In this document: piece by piece, positions 40,263 through 48,611 of the stretch
Position numbering within the stretch: position 1 is the first letter of the stretch
Layout: every line of letters starts with the position of its first letter
NCBI RefSeq assembly: GCF_024360925.2
Contig: NZ_CP113517.1
Location: 744,001-808,000 of the forward strand
Direction: 5' to 3'
DNA: 64,000 nucleotides
From: Methylomonas rapida
GTDB lineage: Bacteria; Pseudomonadota; Gammaproteobacteria; Methylococcales; Methylomonadaceae
Made by a program: the position numbers and the translations under genes
Notes under the pieces: generated by a model
The model's database searches: none
What the model saw: only the letters and a program-made list of their open reading frames with translations
Told to the model about the DNA's origin: nothing

Positions 40263-40700
40263 ATGCGTAAATTACTGCTATTGATCCTGCTCGGTTGTAT
40301 TGGTTTTTGTTCCCTGGCTTTTGCGCTAGGCTCCGACGAACCTCTGCCGGCCGACGAGGCTTTTCAATTGGCCGCCGAGCTGCGGGATGCCAAAACCGTG
40401 TCGCTGTCTTGGCACATCGCCGACGGCTATTACCTATATAAGCAAAAATTCAAATTCGTTACCCGAACACCGGGGGTAGATATCGAGCAAGTCGGGTTTC
40501 CCGCCGGCCAAATCAAGCAAGACGAGGTCTTGGGCGCCGTGGAAATCTACCGGGAAAGATTGGAGCTGACACTCCCGCTACGTCATTCGCAGCAGAAACC
40601 GGACAGTCTGGCCCTGGAAGTGACCTACCAGGGCTGCGCCGATAGCGGTTTTTGTTATATGCCGATCAAAAAAGTCCTCACTTTCGCACTCGACGATTGA
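40263..40700 (+). CDS. stand-alone DsbD alpha-domain-like periplasmic protein
   Basis: This 145-residue protein has a signal peptide and matches only the N-terminal (alpha) domain of DsbD: WHIADGYYLYKQKFKF near residues 50-65 and YQGCADSGFCYMP with the redox pair Cys125 and Cys131 at C-x5-C spacing. The membrane and thioredoxin domains of DsbD are absent. Alone it could pass electrons to the TlpA-like or NosL-type partners encoded upstream, if reduced by a DsbD elsewhere. It follows a hairpin, so it may have its own promoter. Confidence 0.9.
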   Translation: MRKLLLLILLGCIGFCSLAFALGSDEPLPADEAFQLAAELRDAKTVSLSWHIADGYYLYKQKFKFVTRTPGVDIEQVGFPAGQIKQDEVLGAVEIYRERLELTLPLRHSQQKPDSLALEVTYQGCADSGFCYMPIKKVLTFALDD

Positions 40701-40718
40701 GTCTAAAAACGGCGGTAA

Positions 40719-40864
40719 GTCCACGAAAATCACGAAATACACGAAACACATGAAAGAAACCATTGCGTCATGAAGTTTATCGATTATCGATTCACTTGTT
40801 CGGCGCCGTTCTTGGATGGGATAACGGTTTGAAACTTTTCGTGATTTTCGTGTATTTCGTGGAC
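40719..40864. repeat. interspersed palindromic element, copy B
   Basis: The 146-bp unit begins GTCCACGAAAATCACGAAAT and ends with its near-exact reverse complement. Internal sequence (GCGTCATGAAGTTTATCGAT, TGGGATAACGGTTTGAAA) matches the reverse complement of copy C at 61414-61543. It fills most of the gap between two convergent genes. Confidence 0.85.
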
Positions 40865-40886
40865 CCAATGATTTTTCTAGGTTGAC

Positions 40887-41573
40887 TCAACTCACATCCG
40901 CCCACATCCTGAGCAGATTGTGATAACAGCCGGTCAATTGGACGGCCGGCTGCGTATCGCCTTGTGTTTGGCGTAGCTGCAGAATCGCCATGTCCATTTC
41001 AAACAACAAGCGGCGGCGTTCGGTTTCCCGCACCATGCTTTCCAGCCAGAAAAACGACGCGACCCGGGCGCCGCGGATCACGGGTTCGACCCGGTGCAGG
41101 CTGGAACCCGGATACAGCACCATGTCGCCGGCATTCAATTTGACCGCGTGCTGGCCGTAAGTGTCCTCGATGACCAGTTCGCCGCCGTCGTAGCTGTCCG
41201 GATCGGCCAGAAAAATCGTCGCCGACAAATCCGTGCGCACGCGTTGGCCGCTTACGCTGCAATGCCGGATTGCGTTGTCGATGTGGTTGCCGAAGGTGTT
41301 GTGCTCGCCTTCGTAGCGGTTGAACAGCGGCGGAAATATGCGTTTGGGCAGCGTCGCCGACAGGAACAAAGCGTTGCGGTTCAAGGCATTCAGCAAGATT
41401 TCACGGGCCGCATGGCTCTCTGGGCATTGTTCCGGCAATTGCCAATTGTTTTTGACTTGAGCCGACTGGGTACCGGCGGTGATGCGGCCGTCGGTCCAGG
41501 ATGCATCTTTCAATAAAGATTGCACTTGCTCTAGTTCTGCGGCGGATAACACTTCGGGGATTTCGATCAACAT
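40887..41573 (-). CDS. PKHD-type Fe(II)/2-oxoglutarate hydroxylase (PiuC/YbiX)
   Basis: This 228-residue dioxygenase has iron ligands His97 and Asp99 in [10 protein letters not shown] and His160 in [11 protein letters not shown], with Arg170 for 2-oxoglutarate ([12 protein letters not shown]). The [15 protein letters not shown] strand region is typical of PiuC/YbiX. Members are commonly encoded beside Fiu/PiuA-type siderophore receptors and are iron-regulated. Here it is the last gene of the TonB operon, 3 bases after the PepSY protein gene. Its substrate is unknown. Confidence 0.93.
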   Translation of the reverse strand: MLIEIPEVLSAAELEQVQSLLKDASWTDGRITAGTQSAQVKNNWQLPEQCPESHAAREILLNALNRNALFLSATLPKRIFPPLFNRYEGEHNTFGNHIDNAIRHCSVSGQRVRTDLSATIFLADPDSYDGGELVIEDTYGQHAVKLNAGDMVLYPGSSLHRVEPVIRGARVASFFWLESMVRETERRRLLFEMDMAILQLRQTQGDTQPAVQLTGCYHNLLRMWADVS

Positions 41574-41576
41574 GGT

Positions 41577-42287
41577 TTAGCCTCCCATCGCGGCCAGCGC
41601 CAGATAAGCCGCCGTGCTCAACGAACCCAAACCCAAGCTGGCCGCGGCCAGGCGGGGGCCGTGCAACCGCGTCCACAGCAAGGTGCCGGTCAGGCTCAAC
41701 AGGATCAACGCGCCGGCCAGGGTATCGACCAATAACACCCAGCCCACGCCCATGCCGGCGCCTTTGTGCAGATTGTTCAGGGTTTGCAATAGATTGGCCT
41801 CGCCTTGCTTGACGCTGACGAAGGCGTTGCCCTCCCAGTATTCGGCCTGCAGCATTTTATTGGGGCTGCGCAGATTGATTTGCCACAGCGCGGGTTGTTG
41901 TATTTCCTGGTTGTTCCAGACCAGGGTTTTGCCGGGCTCGCGCCGGGCTTTGGCATGGGCCATGTCGACGTTCAGGGTTTGCCCGAGCCAGGCGGCTAAG
42001 GCCTTGGGATCGGCGGGGCGCGGCTCGGCCAGCGCTAGCTGGATTTCCTGCTGCTGCATGCGGCCGATGGGGATTTTCATGACGTCGCGGTGATTCAACA
42101 AAATGCCGGTAAAACCGAACAACAAGCCCAGCGCCGCGCCCCACAAGCCAAACCAGGCATGGGTGCGGCGCAGCCATTTCAGAAACGCGCCGCGCGACAG
42201 GTTTCTGGGCAGGAACAAATAGCCACCATGCGTTTTTTTCGGCGGGCGGTTGGCTGGCGGAGTCAAGGCTGATGGAATGCTATTCAT
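41577..42287 (-). CDS. PepSY-associated TM helix protein
   Basis: This 236-residue inner-membrane protein has RAFLKWLRRTHAWFGLWGAALGLLFGFTG near the N-terminus, the PepSY_TM helix with conserved His, then ILLNHRDVMKIPI, a periplasmic region, LNNLHKGAGMGVGWVLLVDTLAGALILLSLTGTLLW, and a last helix. Such proteins occur with ferric-siderophore receptors and may reduce or release iron. The chosen ATG (MNSIPSAL) avoids a 13-residue hydrophobic extension from 42326. It lies between the receptor and piuC-like genes. Confidence 0.85.
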   Translation of the reverse strand: MNSIPSALTPPANRPPKKTHGGYLFLPRNLSRGAFLKWLRRTHAWFGLWGAALGLLFGFTGILLNHRDVMKIPIGRMQQQEIQLALAEPRPADPKALAAWLGQTLNVDMAHAKARREPGKTLVWNNQEIQQPALWQINLRSPNKMLQAEYWEGNAFVSVKQGEANLLQTLNNLHKGAGMGVGWVLLVDTLAGALILLSLTGTLLWTRLHGPRLAAASLGLGSLSTAAYLALAAMGG

Positions 42288-42405
42288 AAGATGGCAATCA
42301 AAAAAATTAAGAATCAATGTAATCATCCGGCGATTTTTGTAGGAGGCGATGCACTGTCGATTTTTCCAGGCTCAATTGCACCTTCCCTGGCAGCGTTGCC
42401 GTCCA

Positions 42406-44583
42406 TCAATATTTGAAACTTACGGTCAGCTGTCCCGACAACGGTACCCCAGGCAGCGCCGAATTGGTTCGTCCCGATTCGTAGTAGACCTTGTCGGTCA
42501 GATTGAACATGTTGAGTTGTACGTCGAAATGCTTCTGGTGGTAGGCCAGCATCCCGTCCAGTCGGGCGTAACCCGGCAAAACAGCTTCGTTGACGCTGTC
42601 CGCATAGCGAGAGGAGGCGTAATAAACCCCGCCGCCGATCTCCCAATTGTCTGTCAGGCGATAGGTAGTCCAGGCCACGCCGCTGTGTTCAGGTACATTG
42701 ACCGCCCTCATGCCTTCGAACGATTTGCGCAAACCGCTGACCGAGCCGACCGCGCTATTGTTGGATTTGACCACTTCGGCGTCCATGTAGGCATAGGTCA
42801 GCGAGACATCCCACTTCGGCAGGATTTCGCCGGCCAGGCCAAACTCGAAGCCATCGGTGCGCTGCTCGCCGCTCAGCTCCAGCAAATTCGTGTCTATCGC
42901 CGAGGTGGTGCGGGCGTTGGTCTTTTCCAGTCTGAACAGCGCGGCGGTGGCGGCCAGTCTGCCGTCGAACAAATCCCATTTGCCGCCGATTTCGTAATTG
43001 TTGTTTTGCTCGGGCGGTAGGTCGGCGTTATTGGCCGACAAGCTCAGGCTTTCCGCCGACGGATTGAAGGATTTGCCGTAGCTGAAATAATAGGATTGCT
43101 CTTTGGTCGGTTGCCACATCAGGCCGCCGCGCGGGCTCCATTGATCGACGCTGCTGTCGAAGCTATTGCTGCCCAATAAGTCTTCCTGCTGCGCCTCGAA
43201 TACGTCATAGCGGGTACCGCCCAGCAATTTCCAGTGCTCGTTGATTTCGAACTGGTCCATGACATAGCCGGCATAGGTTTGAGCATAAGTCAGCCTATCG
43301 GTTGCCAGCTTGCCACTGAAGTCATCGGCCAGACCGGCGCCGACGCTGCCAGTGATGACCGGGTTGAAAATCGAAACGCGGGGTACGCCGGTCGAGTCCT
43401 TGCTTCGATAGGTATAGTCTTCCCAGCCGAATTCGCTGCCGAACATCAGGGTGTTGTTGAAGCCGAACAGCGGATGCTTGAATACGAAATCGGTCTGGTT
43501 GTAGACGTTTTCCTGGGTATTGAAGCGCAAGGCTTGCGAGCGGCCTATCGTGCCGGCGTTTCTGCCGGTATAGGCGGCATTGCCCGAGAACAAGTGCGTC
43601 AGATATTTACGCTCGTAATCGCCATAACGCACGGTATTTTTCAGCGAAAACTCGTTGGAAAAGCGGTGCGTCAATGCCACCGTGGCGACGTTGACGTCCG
43701 TGTCCATCATCCGGTTGTCGGTGAAACCGTAGAAGGCGTTGATCGGCACGTCGGCGGGCCGGCCTTGCCACATCGGCACGCCGTAATCGAATACGCCTTC
43801 TTCCTGTTGATGCAACAGGTTCAGCGTCAAATCGGTGTCCGGCGTCAGCTTGAAGGAGAAGGACGGCGCGATGCCCCAACGGTTGCTGTAGTTGTAATCG
43901 CGGAATGAATCGGCGTCCTGGTACATCACGTTGAGTCGCGCCGCAAGGTCTTGATAGCTGGTTTCGGCGTCTATCGTCGTGCGTTTGAAATCGTAATTGC
44001 CGTAGGTGAAGCTGCCCTTGACGCCGGTATGGCCGGTCGGCTTCTTGGCGACTTGATTGATCACGCCGCCGGTGGCGCCGCGGCCAAACAGAATCGACGA
44101 CGCGCCTTTCAACACTTCGGCCTTTTCGATGAAGAAGGTGTCGCGATTGTATTGGCCGTTGTCCTTGACGCCGTCCACGTATTGGTCGGAATTGGCCGCA
44201 AAGCCGCGCAAGGTGATGGAGTCGCCGGTACGGCCGCCTTCGCCGGCGGCGATGGTCAAGCCGCTGACGTTGCGCAAGGCGTCGCTCAGATTGAAGGCGT
44301 TTTGCGATTCGATCAATTCCTTTTTAACCACGCTGACCGATTGTGGAATGTCGCGTAGGTCTTGTTCTATCTTGCTGCCGATGGTCGAGGTTTTGGCCTT
44401 GAATCGATTGGCTTGTTGTTCGCGGGCGGCTTTGACCTTGACGTCTTCGAGGATCATGTCCTCGTTTTCGTTAAGCGTTTCGGCCGTGGTTTCGGCGAAT
44501 ACCGCGCCGCTCAACGCAGCGCCCAAAGGCAGTAGTACGCCGAATTGCCATTTGCGTTTTCGAGAGGAAGTCGTGTTTGACAT
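42406..44583 (-). CDS. TonB-dependent siderophore receptor (Fiu-like)
   Basis: This 725-residue outer-membrane receptor has a signal peptide (LLPLGAALSGAVFAETT), a plug domain with DIPQSVSVVKKELIESQNAFNLSDALRNVSGL and TLRGFAANSDQYVDGVKDNG, and a 22-strand barrel ending in a terminal Phe-x-Tyr (TVSFKY). It resembles catecholate receptors of the Fiu type, which agrees with the PiuC-like gene downstream. The ATG at 44583 gives a proper signal peptide; an in-frame upstream extension overlaps exbD and was rejected. Confidence 0.93.
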   Translation of the reverse strand: MSNTTSSRKRKWQFGVLLPLGAALSGAVFAETTAETLNENEDMILEDVKVKAAREQQANRFKAKTSTIGSKIEQDLRDIPQSVSVVKKELIESQNAFNLSDALRNVSGLTIAAGEGGRTGDSITLRGFAANSDQYVDGVKDNGQYNRDTFFIEKAEVLKGASSILFGRGATGGVINQVAKKPTGHTGVKGSFTYGNYDFKRTTIDAETSYQDLAARLNVMYQDADSFRDYNYSNRWGIAPSFSFKLTPDTDLTLNLLHQQEEGVFDYGVPMWQGRPADVPINAFYGFTDNRMMDTDVNVATVALTHRFSNEFSLKNTVRYGDYERKYLTHLFSGNAAYTGRNAGTIGRSQALRFNTQENVYNQTDFVFKHPLFGFNNTLMFGSEFGWEDYTYRSKDSTGVPRVSIFNPVITGSVGAGLADDFSGKLATDRLTYAQTYAGYVMDQFEINEHWKLLGGTRYDVFEAQQEDLLGSNSFDSSVDQWSPRGGLMWQPTKEQSYYFSYGKSFNPSAESLSLSANNADLPPEQNNNYEIGGKWDLFDGRLAATAALFRLEKTNARTTSAIDTNLLELSGEQRTDGFEFGLAGEILPKWDVSLTYAYMDAEVVKSNNSAVGSVSGLRKSFEGMRAVNVPEHSGVAWTTYRLTDNWEIGGGVYYASSRYADSVNEAVLPGYARLDGMLAYHQKHFDVQLNMFNLTDKVYYESGRTNSALPGVPLSGQLTVSFKY

Positions 44584-44653
44584 GAGTATTTCCGTTTTTT
44601 CTCTTGATGTGTCAATGGCTGCCTGACGGTGTCCGCTGGGTGGCTGGGTTAAT

Positions 44654-45088
44654 TTAAGGCTGGGTTTTGCTGTCGGGTTCCGACACGAAACCGATGCGGC
44701 TGACGCCGGCCTTGGCGGCATCGGCCAGGGTTTCGGCGATGAAGTGGTAAGCCACGTTGCGGTCGGCGCGAATGTGCACTTCCGGATCGTCGGTGTGCTG
44801 TCCCAGTTCTTGCAGGCGCTGTTGCAAGGCGGCGCGGTCGAGCGCTTCCCGGTTCCAGAACAACTGGCCGTCGCCGTCTATGCTCAGATTGACCGGCTCC
44901 ATGGGCGTCGGCTGTTGGGCCTGGCTGCTGGCCTTGGGCAAGTCGATCTTGACCGCGTGCGTCATCATCGGCGCCGTGATCATGAAAATCACCAGCAGCA
45001 CCAGCATCACGTCGATCAGCGGGATCATGTTGATTTCGGCCACGGTATGGCCGCCTGCTTTGTTGTGATCGAAGCCGCCGAACGCCAT
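44654..45088 (-). CDS. exbD: biopolymer transport protein ExbD
   Basis: This 144-residue protein has a short cytoplasmic N-terminus, one membrane helix with the proton-site aspartate (INMIPLIDVMLVLLVIFMIT) and a periplasmic domain (HIRADRNVAYHFIAETLADAAKAGVSRIGFVSEP). With ExbB it uses the proton gradient to energise TonB. Its start codon overlaps the exbB stop. An overlapping frame of similar length lacks any family similarity. Confidence 0.96.
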   Translation of the reverse strand: MAFGGFDHNKAGGHTVAEINMIPLIDVMLVLLVIFMITAPMMTHAVKIDLPKASSQAQQPTPMEPVNLSIDGDGQLFWNREALDRAALQQRLQELGQHTDDPEVHIRADRNVAYHFIAETLADAAKAGVSRIGFVSEPDSKTQP

Positions 45089-45831
45089 CACTCACCTCCT
45101 GCGGCCGACATGGCCAGTTTGTCCGAATGGACGATGCTGTTGATCTGGGCGTTGATCGCGGAACCCGTGGTCAAGAACGCGAACAGGTCGTGGGCGAAGG
45201 CATCGAGTTGCGAGAGCAGCACCCGGTTGGAACGCACGCAGTCGTTGTAGGCCAGCACGGCCGGAATCGCCACCGCCAGCCCCAAGCCGGTCATGATCAG
45301 GGCTTCGCCGACCGGCCCCGCGATTTGCTCCAGCGACCCCTGGCCGTTTTGGCCGATGCCGAGCAAGGCGTGGTAGACGCCCCAAACCGTGCCGAACAGG
45401 CCGACGAAAGGCGCGGTGCTGGCGATCGATGCCAGCGCGGTCAGGCCCCATTCCAGTTTGGCGGTTTCTTCGTCGATGACGCGGCGGATGGCCCGGGTCA
45501 GAAATTCGCTGGCGGAACCGGCTTCCTGCAGGCGCTTGACGCCATGCAGCGCATGGTGGCGGCTGGCGTTGATGGCGTGATAGGTCAGATGCGAAAAGGG
45601 CTCCTCGTCGCGGTGTTGCTGCAAGGTCTTGGCCACGTCGTCCAGCGATTCGGCATTCCAGAACAGGCTCAAAAACAGGCGGCTGCGGCTGCGCGCTTGC
45701 CAGCCTTGCCAGGCCTTGACGACGATGAAATACCAACTGGCGACCGACATCGTCAGCAGCAGGAAAAATAAGGCTAGTCCGACGCCGTCGCTTTGCGCCA
45801 GAAAATGACTGAGGTTTTGATTGAATGACAT
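45088..45831 (-). CDS. exbB: biopolymer transport protein ExbB
   Basis: This 247-residue MotA/TolQ/ExbB family protein has three membrane helices: LALFFLLLTMSVASWYFIVV, TAPFVGLFGTVWGVYHALLGI and IMTGLGLAVAIPAVLAYN. It forms the pentameric motor with ExbD. The gene overlaps exbD and starts 4 bases after the tonB stop. Confidence 0.97.
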   Translation of the reverse strand: MSFNQNLSHFLAQSDGVGLALFFLLLTMSVASWYFIVVKAWQGWQARSRSRLFLSLFWNAESLDDVAKTLQQHRDEEPFSHLTYHAINASRHHALHGVKRLQEAGSASEFLTRAIRRVIDEETAKLEWGLTALASIASTAPFVGLFGTVWGVYHALLGIGQNGQGSLEQIAGPVGEALIMTGLGLAVAIPAVLAYNDCVRSNRVLLSQLDAFAHDLFAFLTTGSAINAQINSIVHSDKLAMSAAGGE

Positions 45832-45835
45832 GGAT

Positions 45836-46624
45836 TTATCCTTCCAGGCTGAATGAAATCGGGACGACGACCCAAGCGGTCACCGCTTGATCGCCGCGTT
45901 TGGCGGGCACGAAGCGCCACTGCTTGACAGAGTCTTGCGCGGCTTGGTCCAGGCGCTGATAGCCGCTGCTTTTGCGCAGATTCACTTGTTCGACGTCGCC
46001 ATGGGCGTTGACCAGTACCCGCAGCAATACCTTGCCTTGTTCGCCGAGTTCGCGCGATTGCGGCGGATAGGACGGTGGCGGATTGTTCAGGTAATCGGCG
46101 TTTAGACTAGGAAGACTCGTTGGCCTTTGCTCGCTTTCGGCTGGGCTATTCGTGGGGCTGGCGCTGCTGACGGCGGGCGCCGGTAGAGTGGGCGTCGGGG
46201 CTGGGCTGGTTTCTTTTTGGATGACCGGCTCATCAATCGGCACACTCATTTCCGCAGCCGTTTGCCGCTGCGTTGCAACCACGGGTTGCGGTTTGACGGT
46301 TTTGGGGCGCGGCTTGGGTTTGGGCTTTTCCAGTGTGGTTTCCGGTTTTGGTTCGGCTTTAGGCGCAGGCGCTGCCAAGGTTTTGGCAATCGGCGCGTCT
46401 ATCCAGTTGACCATGATGGGCTTGGGCGGCATGATGGCTTCTTTGTTAGTGTCGTCGCCGGGCATGGCTAGCCAGGCTAGATGTAGGCTCGCGGCGATCA
46501 GGACGGCCGGCCACGTAGAGGAATTTTGCGGGCGCGATGTCGGATAGGTAGGCGTGTCGCCCGGTTGGCGCGGCGGTTTGTTCGCCACGGCGACATATTG
46601 CAGGAAACAGGTTGTGACGATCAT
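45836..46624 (-). CDS. tonB: TonB protein
   Basis: This 262-residue protein has one N-terminal helix (WPAVLIAASLHLAWLAM), a long Pro/Lys-Glu periplasm-spanning region (KPETTLEKPKPKPRPK) and the C-terminal TonB domain (YPPQSRELGEQGKVLLRVLVNAHGDVEQVNLRKSSGYQRLDQAA, QWRFVPAKRG). It transmits energy to the receptor encoded downstream. The N-terminus carries about 30 extra residues before the helix, and a later start is possible. Confidence 0.95.
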   Translation of the reverse strand: MIVTTCFLQYVAVANKPPRQPGDTPTYPTSRPQNSSTWPAVLIAASLHLAWLAMPGDDTNKEAIMPPKPIMVNWIDAPIAKTLAAPAPKAEPKPETTLEKPKPKPRPKTVKPQPVVATQRQTAAEMSVPIDEPVIQKETSPAPTPTLPAPAVSSASPTNSPAESEQRPTSLPSLNADYLNNPPPSYPPQSRELGEQGKVLLRVLVNAHGDVEQVNLRKSSGYQRLDQAAQDSVKQWRFVPAKRGDQAVTAWVVVPISFSLEG

Positions 46625-46709
46625 GCAGCCTCACGCTCAGTAGGTTTTACTTTACGCTTGGCTGGCTAGCGGCTGGAAGCGGCTTGGCTGGCTGGGCGAT
46701 TAAATCGGA

Positions 46710-46904
46710 TTATTTGGTCAGAATCAGTTTGCCGTTGCTGGTGATGCGCAAGCGGTATTCTTCCCCCTGATGGTCGATGATGATTTCGTTTTGCGACAGG
46801 AACAATTGCCTACTGTCGAAGCGGCGCCGACTCGTGCCGGTTTCGCTTGGCGGCGGCGTCCGCGGCGTGACTTTTGGATTGAGATCGGTCACGGTATCAA
46901 TCAA
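46710..46904 (-). CDS. hemP: hemin uptake protein HemP
   Basis: This 64-residue protein has the HemP/HmuP core SRQLFLSQNEIIIDHQGEEYRLRITSNGKLILTK, with the diagnostic Y-x-LR-x-T-x-x-x-KLILTK end. HemP is a small regulator or accessory factor for iron/haem uptake genes. Its start overlaps the stop of the preceding small gene by 4 bases, and tonB follows after 85 bases. Confidence 0.95.
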   Translation of the reverse strand: MIDTVTDLNPKVTPRTPPPSETGTSRRRFDSRQLFLSQNEIIIDHQGEEYRLRITSNGKLILTK

Positions 46905-47179
46905 TGGTAAACAGATGGGGTTGACTGGTTTTTCTTATGTTCCAGCAAGGCCATGGCAACGCTTTGCCAATGTTCCAGCAGTTGCCGGTACATCTCCTGG
47001 CTGGCGGGCACATGCTCCAGCGCGGGATGCGTCAGCAGGCGTTGCAGCTGATGCACGATGACATGGGCCAGCTTGGGGCAATGATGGCCGTTGATGAAGC
47101 GCGTCATCAGCAGGCAAGTAGCGGCATGCAATTGGGTAATGTCCTGTTGGGTAGCGAGGTTGGCTTCGGTTGAATGCAT
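46901..47179 (-). CDS. small hypothetical protein, first gene of the iron operon
   Basis: This 92-residue protein is predicted to be all helical (ATQQDITQLHAATCLLMTRFINGHHCPKLAHVIVHQLQRLLTHP), His-rich, with two Cys residues and no signal peptide. No family was recognised. Its stop overlaps the hemP start (ATGA), and it is the gene nearest the Fur box, so it is probably iron-repressed with the rest of the operon. Confidence 0.75.
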   Translation of the reverse strand: MHSTEANLATQQDITQLHAATCLLMTRFINGHHCPKLAHVIVHQLQRLLTHPALEHVPASQEMYRQLLEHWQSVAMALLEHKKNQSTPSVYH

Positions 47180-47292
47180 AAAAACCTCTGGGCTTGTGAG
47201 TCAAAAAATAAAAAAAACGGCGCACGCTGTTGTTGCTTATGAGGATGACCAGGTGCGCCGGGGATAGTACGAGAGAAACTATCGGATACAAA

Positions 47293-47307
47293 TGATAATG
47301 ATTCTCA
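47293..47307 (-). promoter_or_regulatory. Fur box upstream of the hemP-tonB operon
   Basis: TGATAATGATTCTCA matches the 7-1-7 Fur consensus TGATAAT-N-ATTATCA at all but one position. It lies 114 bases upstream of the first minus-strand gene and 138 bases before the divergent peroxidase gene, so it could control either; the iron-uptake operon is the likelier target. Confidence 0.82.
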
Positions 47308-47444
47308 AAAACATGTCAAGCAAAAATATTAGCTCTACTTGATTTTTATCCGTGTTGTTTGGGGTTTACATTCCGAGCAAGCAGGCCTAAGCTTGCCTGA
47401 GATTAGCGTCATCGATCACCGTCAATCGCACAAAGGAGGCCGTC

Positions 47445-48611
47445 ATGCGCCGTCTATTGTTGTTAGTGATAACCGTCTTCAGTACCACGGCTTGGGGGCA
47501 GGCGGTCGATAGCCGGCAGCCTACGGCATCGGCTCAGGTCAATCCGCTGCTCGGTTTACCGCCGTTACCGATTCCGGCCGACAATCCGCAAACGCCCGCC
47601 AAAATCGCCCTCGGCGAAAAGCTGTTTCACGATAAACGCTTTTCTATTGATGGCACTGTCAGTTGCGCCAACTGCCACGACGGAAACAAAGCATTTACCG
47701 ACAATCTGCCGGTTTCGGTCGGCCATCATGGTCTGACCGGCACCCGCAATGCGCCGACAGTAATCAACGCGGCGTTTTACAAATCGCAATTCTGGGACGG
47801 CCGCGAACCGGATCTGGAAGCCCAATCCAAAGGCCCGTTCGTCAATCCAGTCGAAGCGGGTTTGGCTAACCACGAGCCGATTCTGCAAATCGTGCGAACC
47901 GATCCGGATTATCATGCAGCGTTCAAGGGCGTTTTCAATGTCGGCGGAGACAAGCTGACGATGGAACACGTCAGCAAAGCCATCGCCAGTTTCGAACGCA
48001 GCCTCATCGCCGGGAATTCGGCCTTCGACCGTTTCTATTTCGGCGGCGATAAATCGGCGTTGAACGAACAGCAGCAACGCGGCTTGCAAGTGTTTCTGGA
48101 GCAGGGCCGCTGCGTATCCTGCCATACCATAGAACAAGATCATGCCTTGTTCAGCGACAGCCGTTTTCACAACATCGGCATTGGCATCAACGCGGTACAG
48201 GACGATGTGCCGAGGCTGGCGCAGGCGTTTCTGGAAGCCAAAAACAAGGGCGGCGATGTCGATAAAATGGTGCTGACCGACAAGAAATCCTCCGAATTGG
48301 GCCGCTTCGCGGTGACCGATGCGTTTAATGATCTCGGTGCGTTCAAAACGCCGACGTTGCGTAATATTGCGTTGACCGCGCCGTACATGCACGACGGCAG
48401 TCTGAAGACTTTAAAAGAGGTGGTGGTTCACTACAACAACGGCGGTGTTACACCGGCCGACGCCATAGTCAACGATTTCCTCAGCGGCGGCATCCGGCCG
48501 TTGAATTTGAGCGATGCGCAAATCGACGATTTAGTGGCTTTCATGGAAGCTCTCACCAGTGAACAATATGCCAAACCCAAGCCCGCCGCCAAAGGAGGCA
48601 GCCATGAGTAA
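47445..48611 (+). CDS. MauG/cytochrome c peroxidase-family dihaem protein
   Basis: This 388-residue exported protein has a signal peptide (LLLLVITVFSTTAWGQA) and two haem c sites, CANCH (74-78) and CVSCH (223-227). Between them lie FYKSQFWDGREPDLEAQ and VNPVEAG, and later FKTPTLRNIALTAPYMHDGSLKTL, typical of bacterial dihaem peroxidases and MauG relatives. It acts in the periplasm on peroxide or on a protein substrate. Its stop overlaps the start of the Tat-exported phosphoesterase gene by 8 bases, which implies a common task. Confidence 0.94.
   Translation: MRRLLLLVITVFSTTAWGQAVDSRQPTASAQVNPLLGLPPLPIPADNPQTPAKIALGEKLFHDKRFSIDGTVSCANCHDGNKAFTDNLPVSVGHHGLTGTRNAPTVINAAFYKSQFWDGREPDLEAQSKGPFVNPVEAGLANHEPILQIVRTDPDYHAAFKGVFNVGGDKLTMEHVSKAIASFERSLIAGNSAFDRFYFGGDKSALNEQQQRGLQVFLEQGRCVSCHTIEQDHALFSDSRFHNIGIGINAVQDDVPRLAQAFLEAKNKGGDVDKMVLTDKKSSELGRFAVTDAFNDLGAFKTPTLRNIALTAPYMHDGSLKTLKEVVVHYNNGGVTPADAIVNDFLSGGIRPLNLSDAQIDDLVAFMEALTSEQYAKPKPAAKGGSHE

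Noticed and set aside
44649..45095. Alternative 148-codon frame over exbD
   Set aside because: It is arginine-rich and without similarity, while the other frame is a full ExbD.
47445..48611. Identity as MbnH (methanobactin-linked dihaem enzyme)
   Set aside because: No MbnP-type partner or methanobactin genes are next to it, and motifs fit the wider peroxidase/MauG family, so the narrower name was not used.
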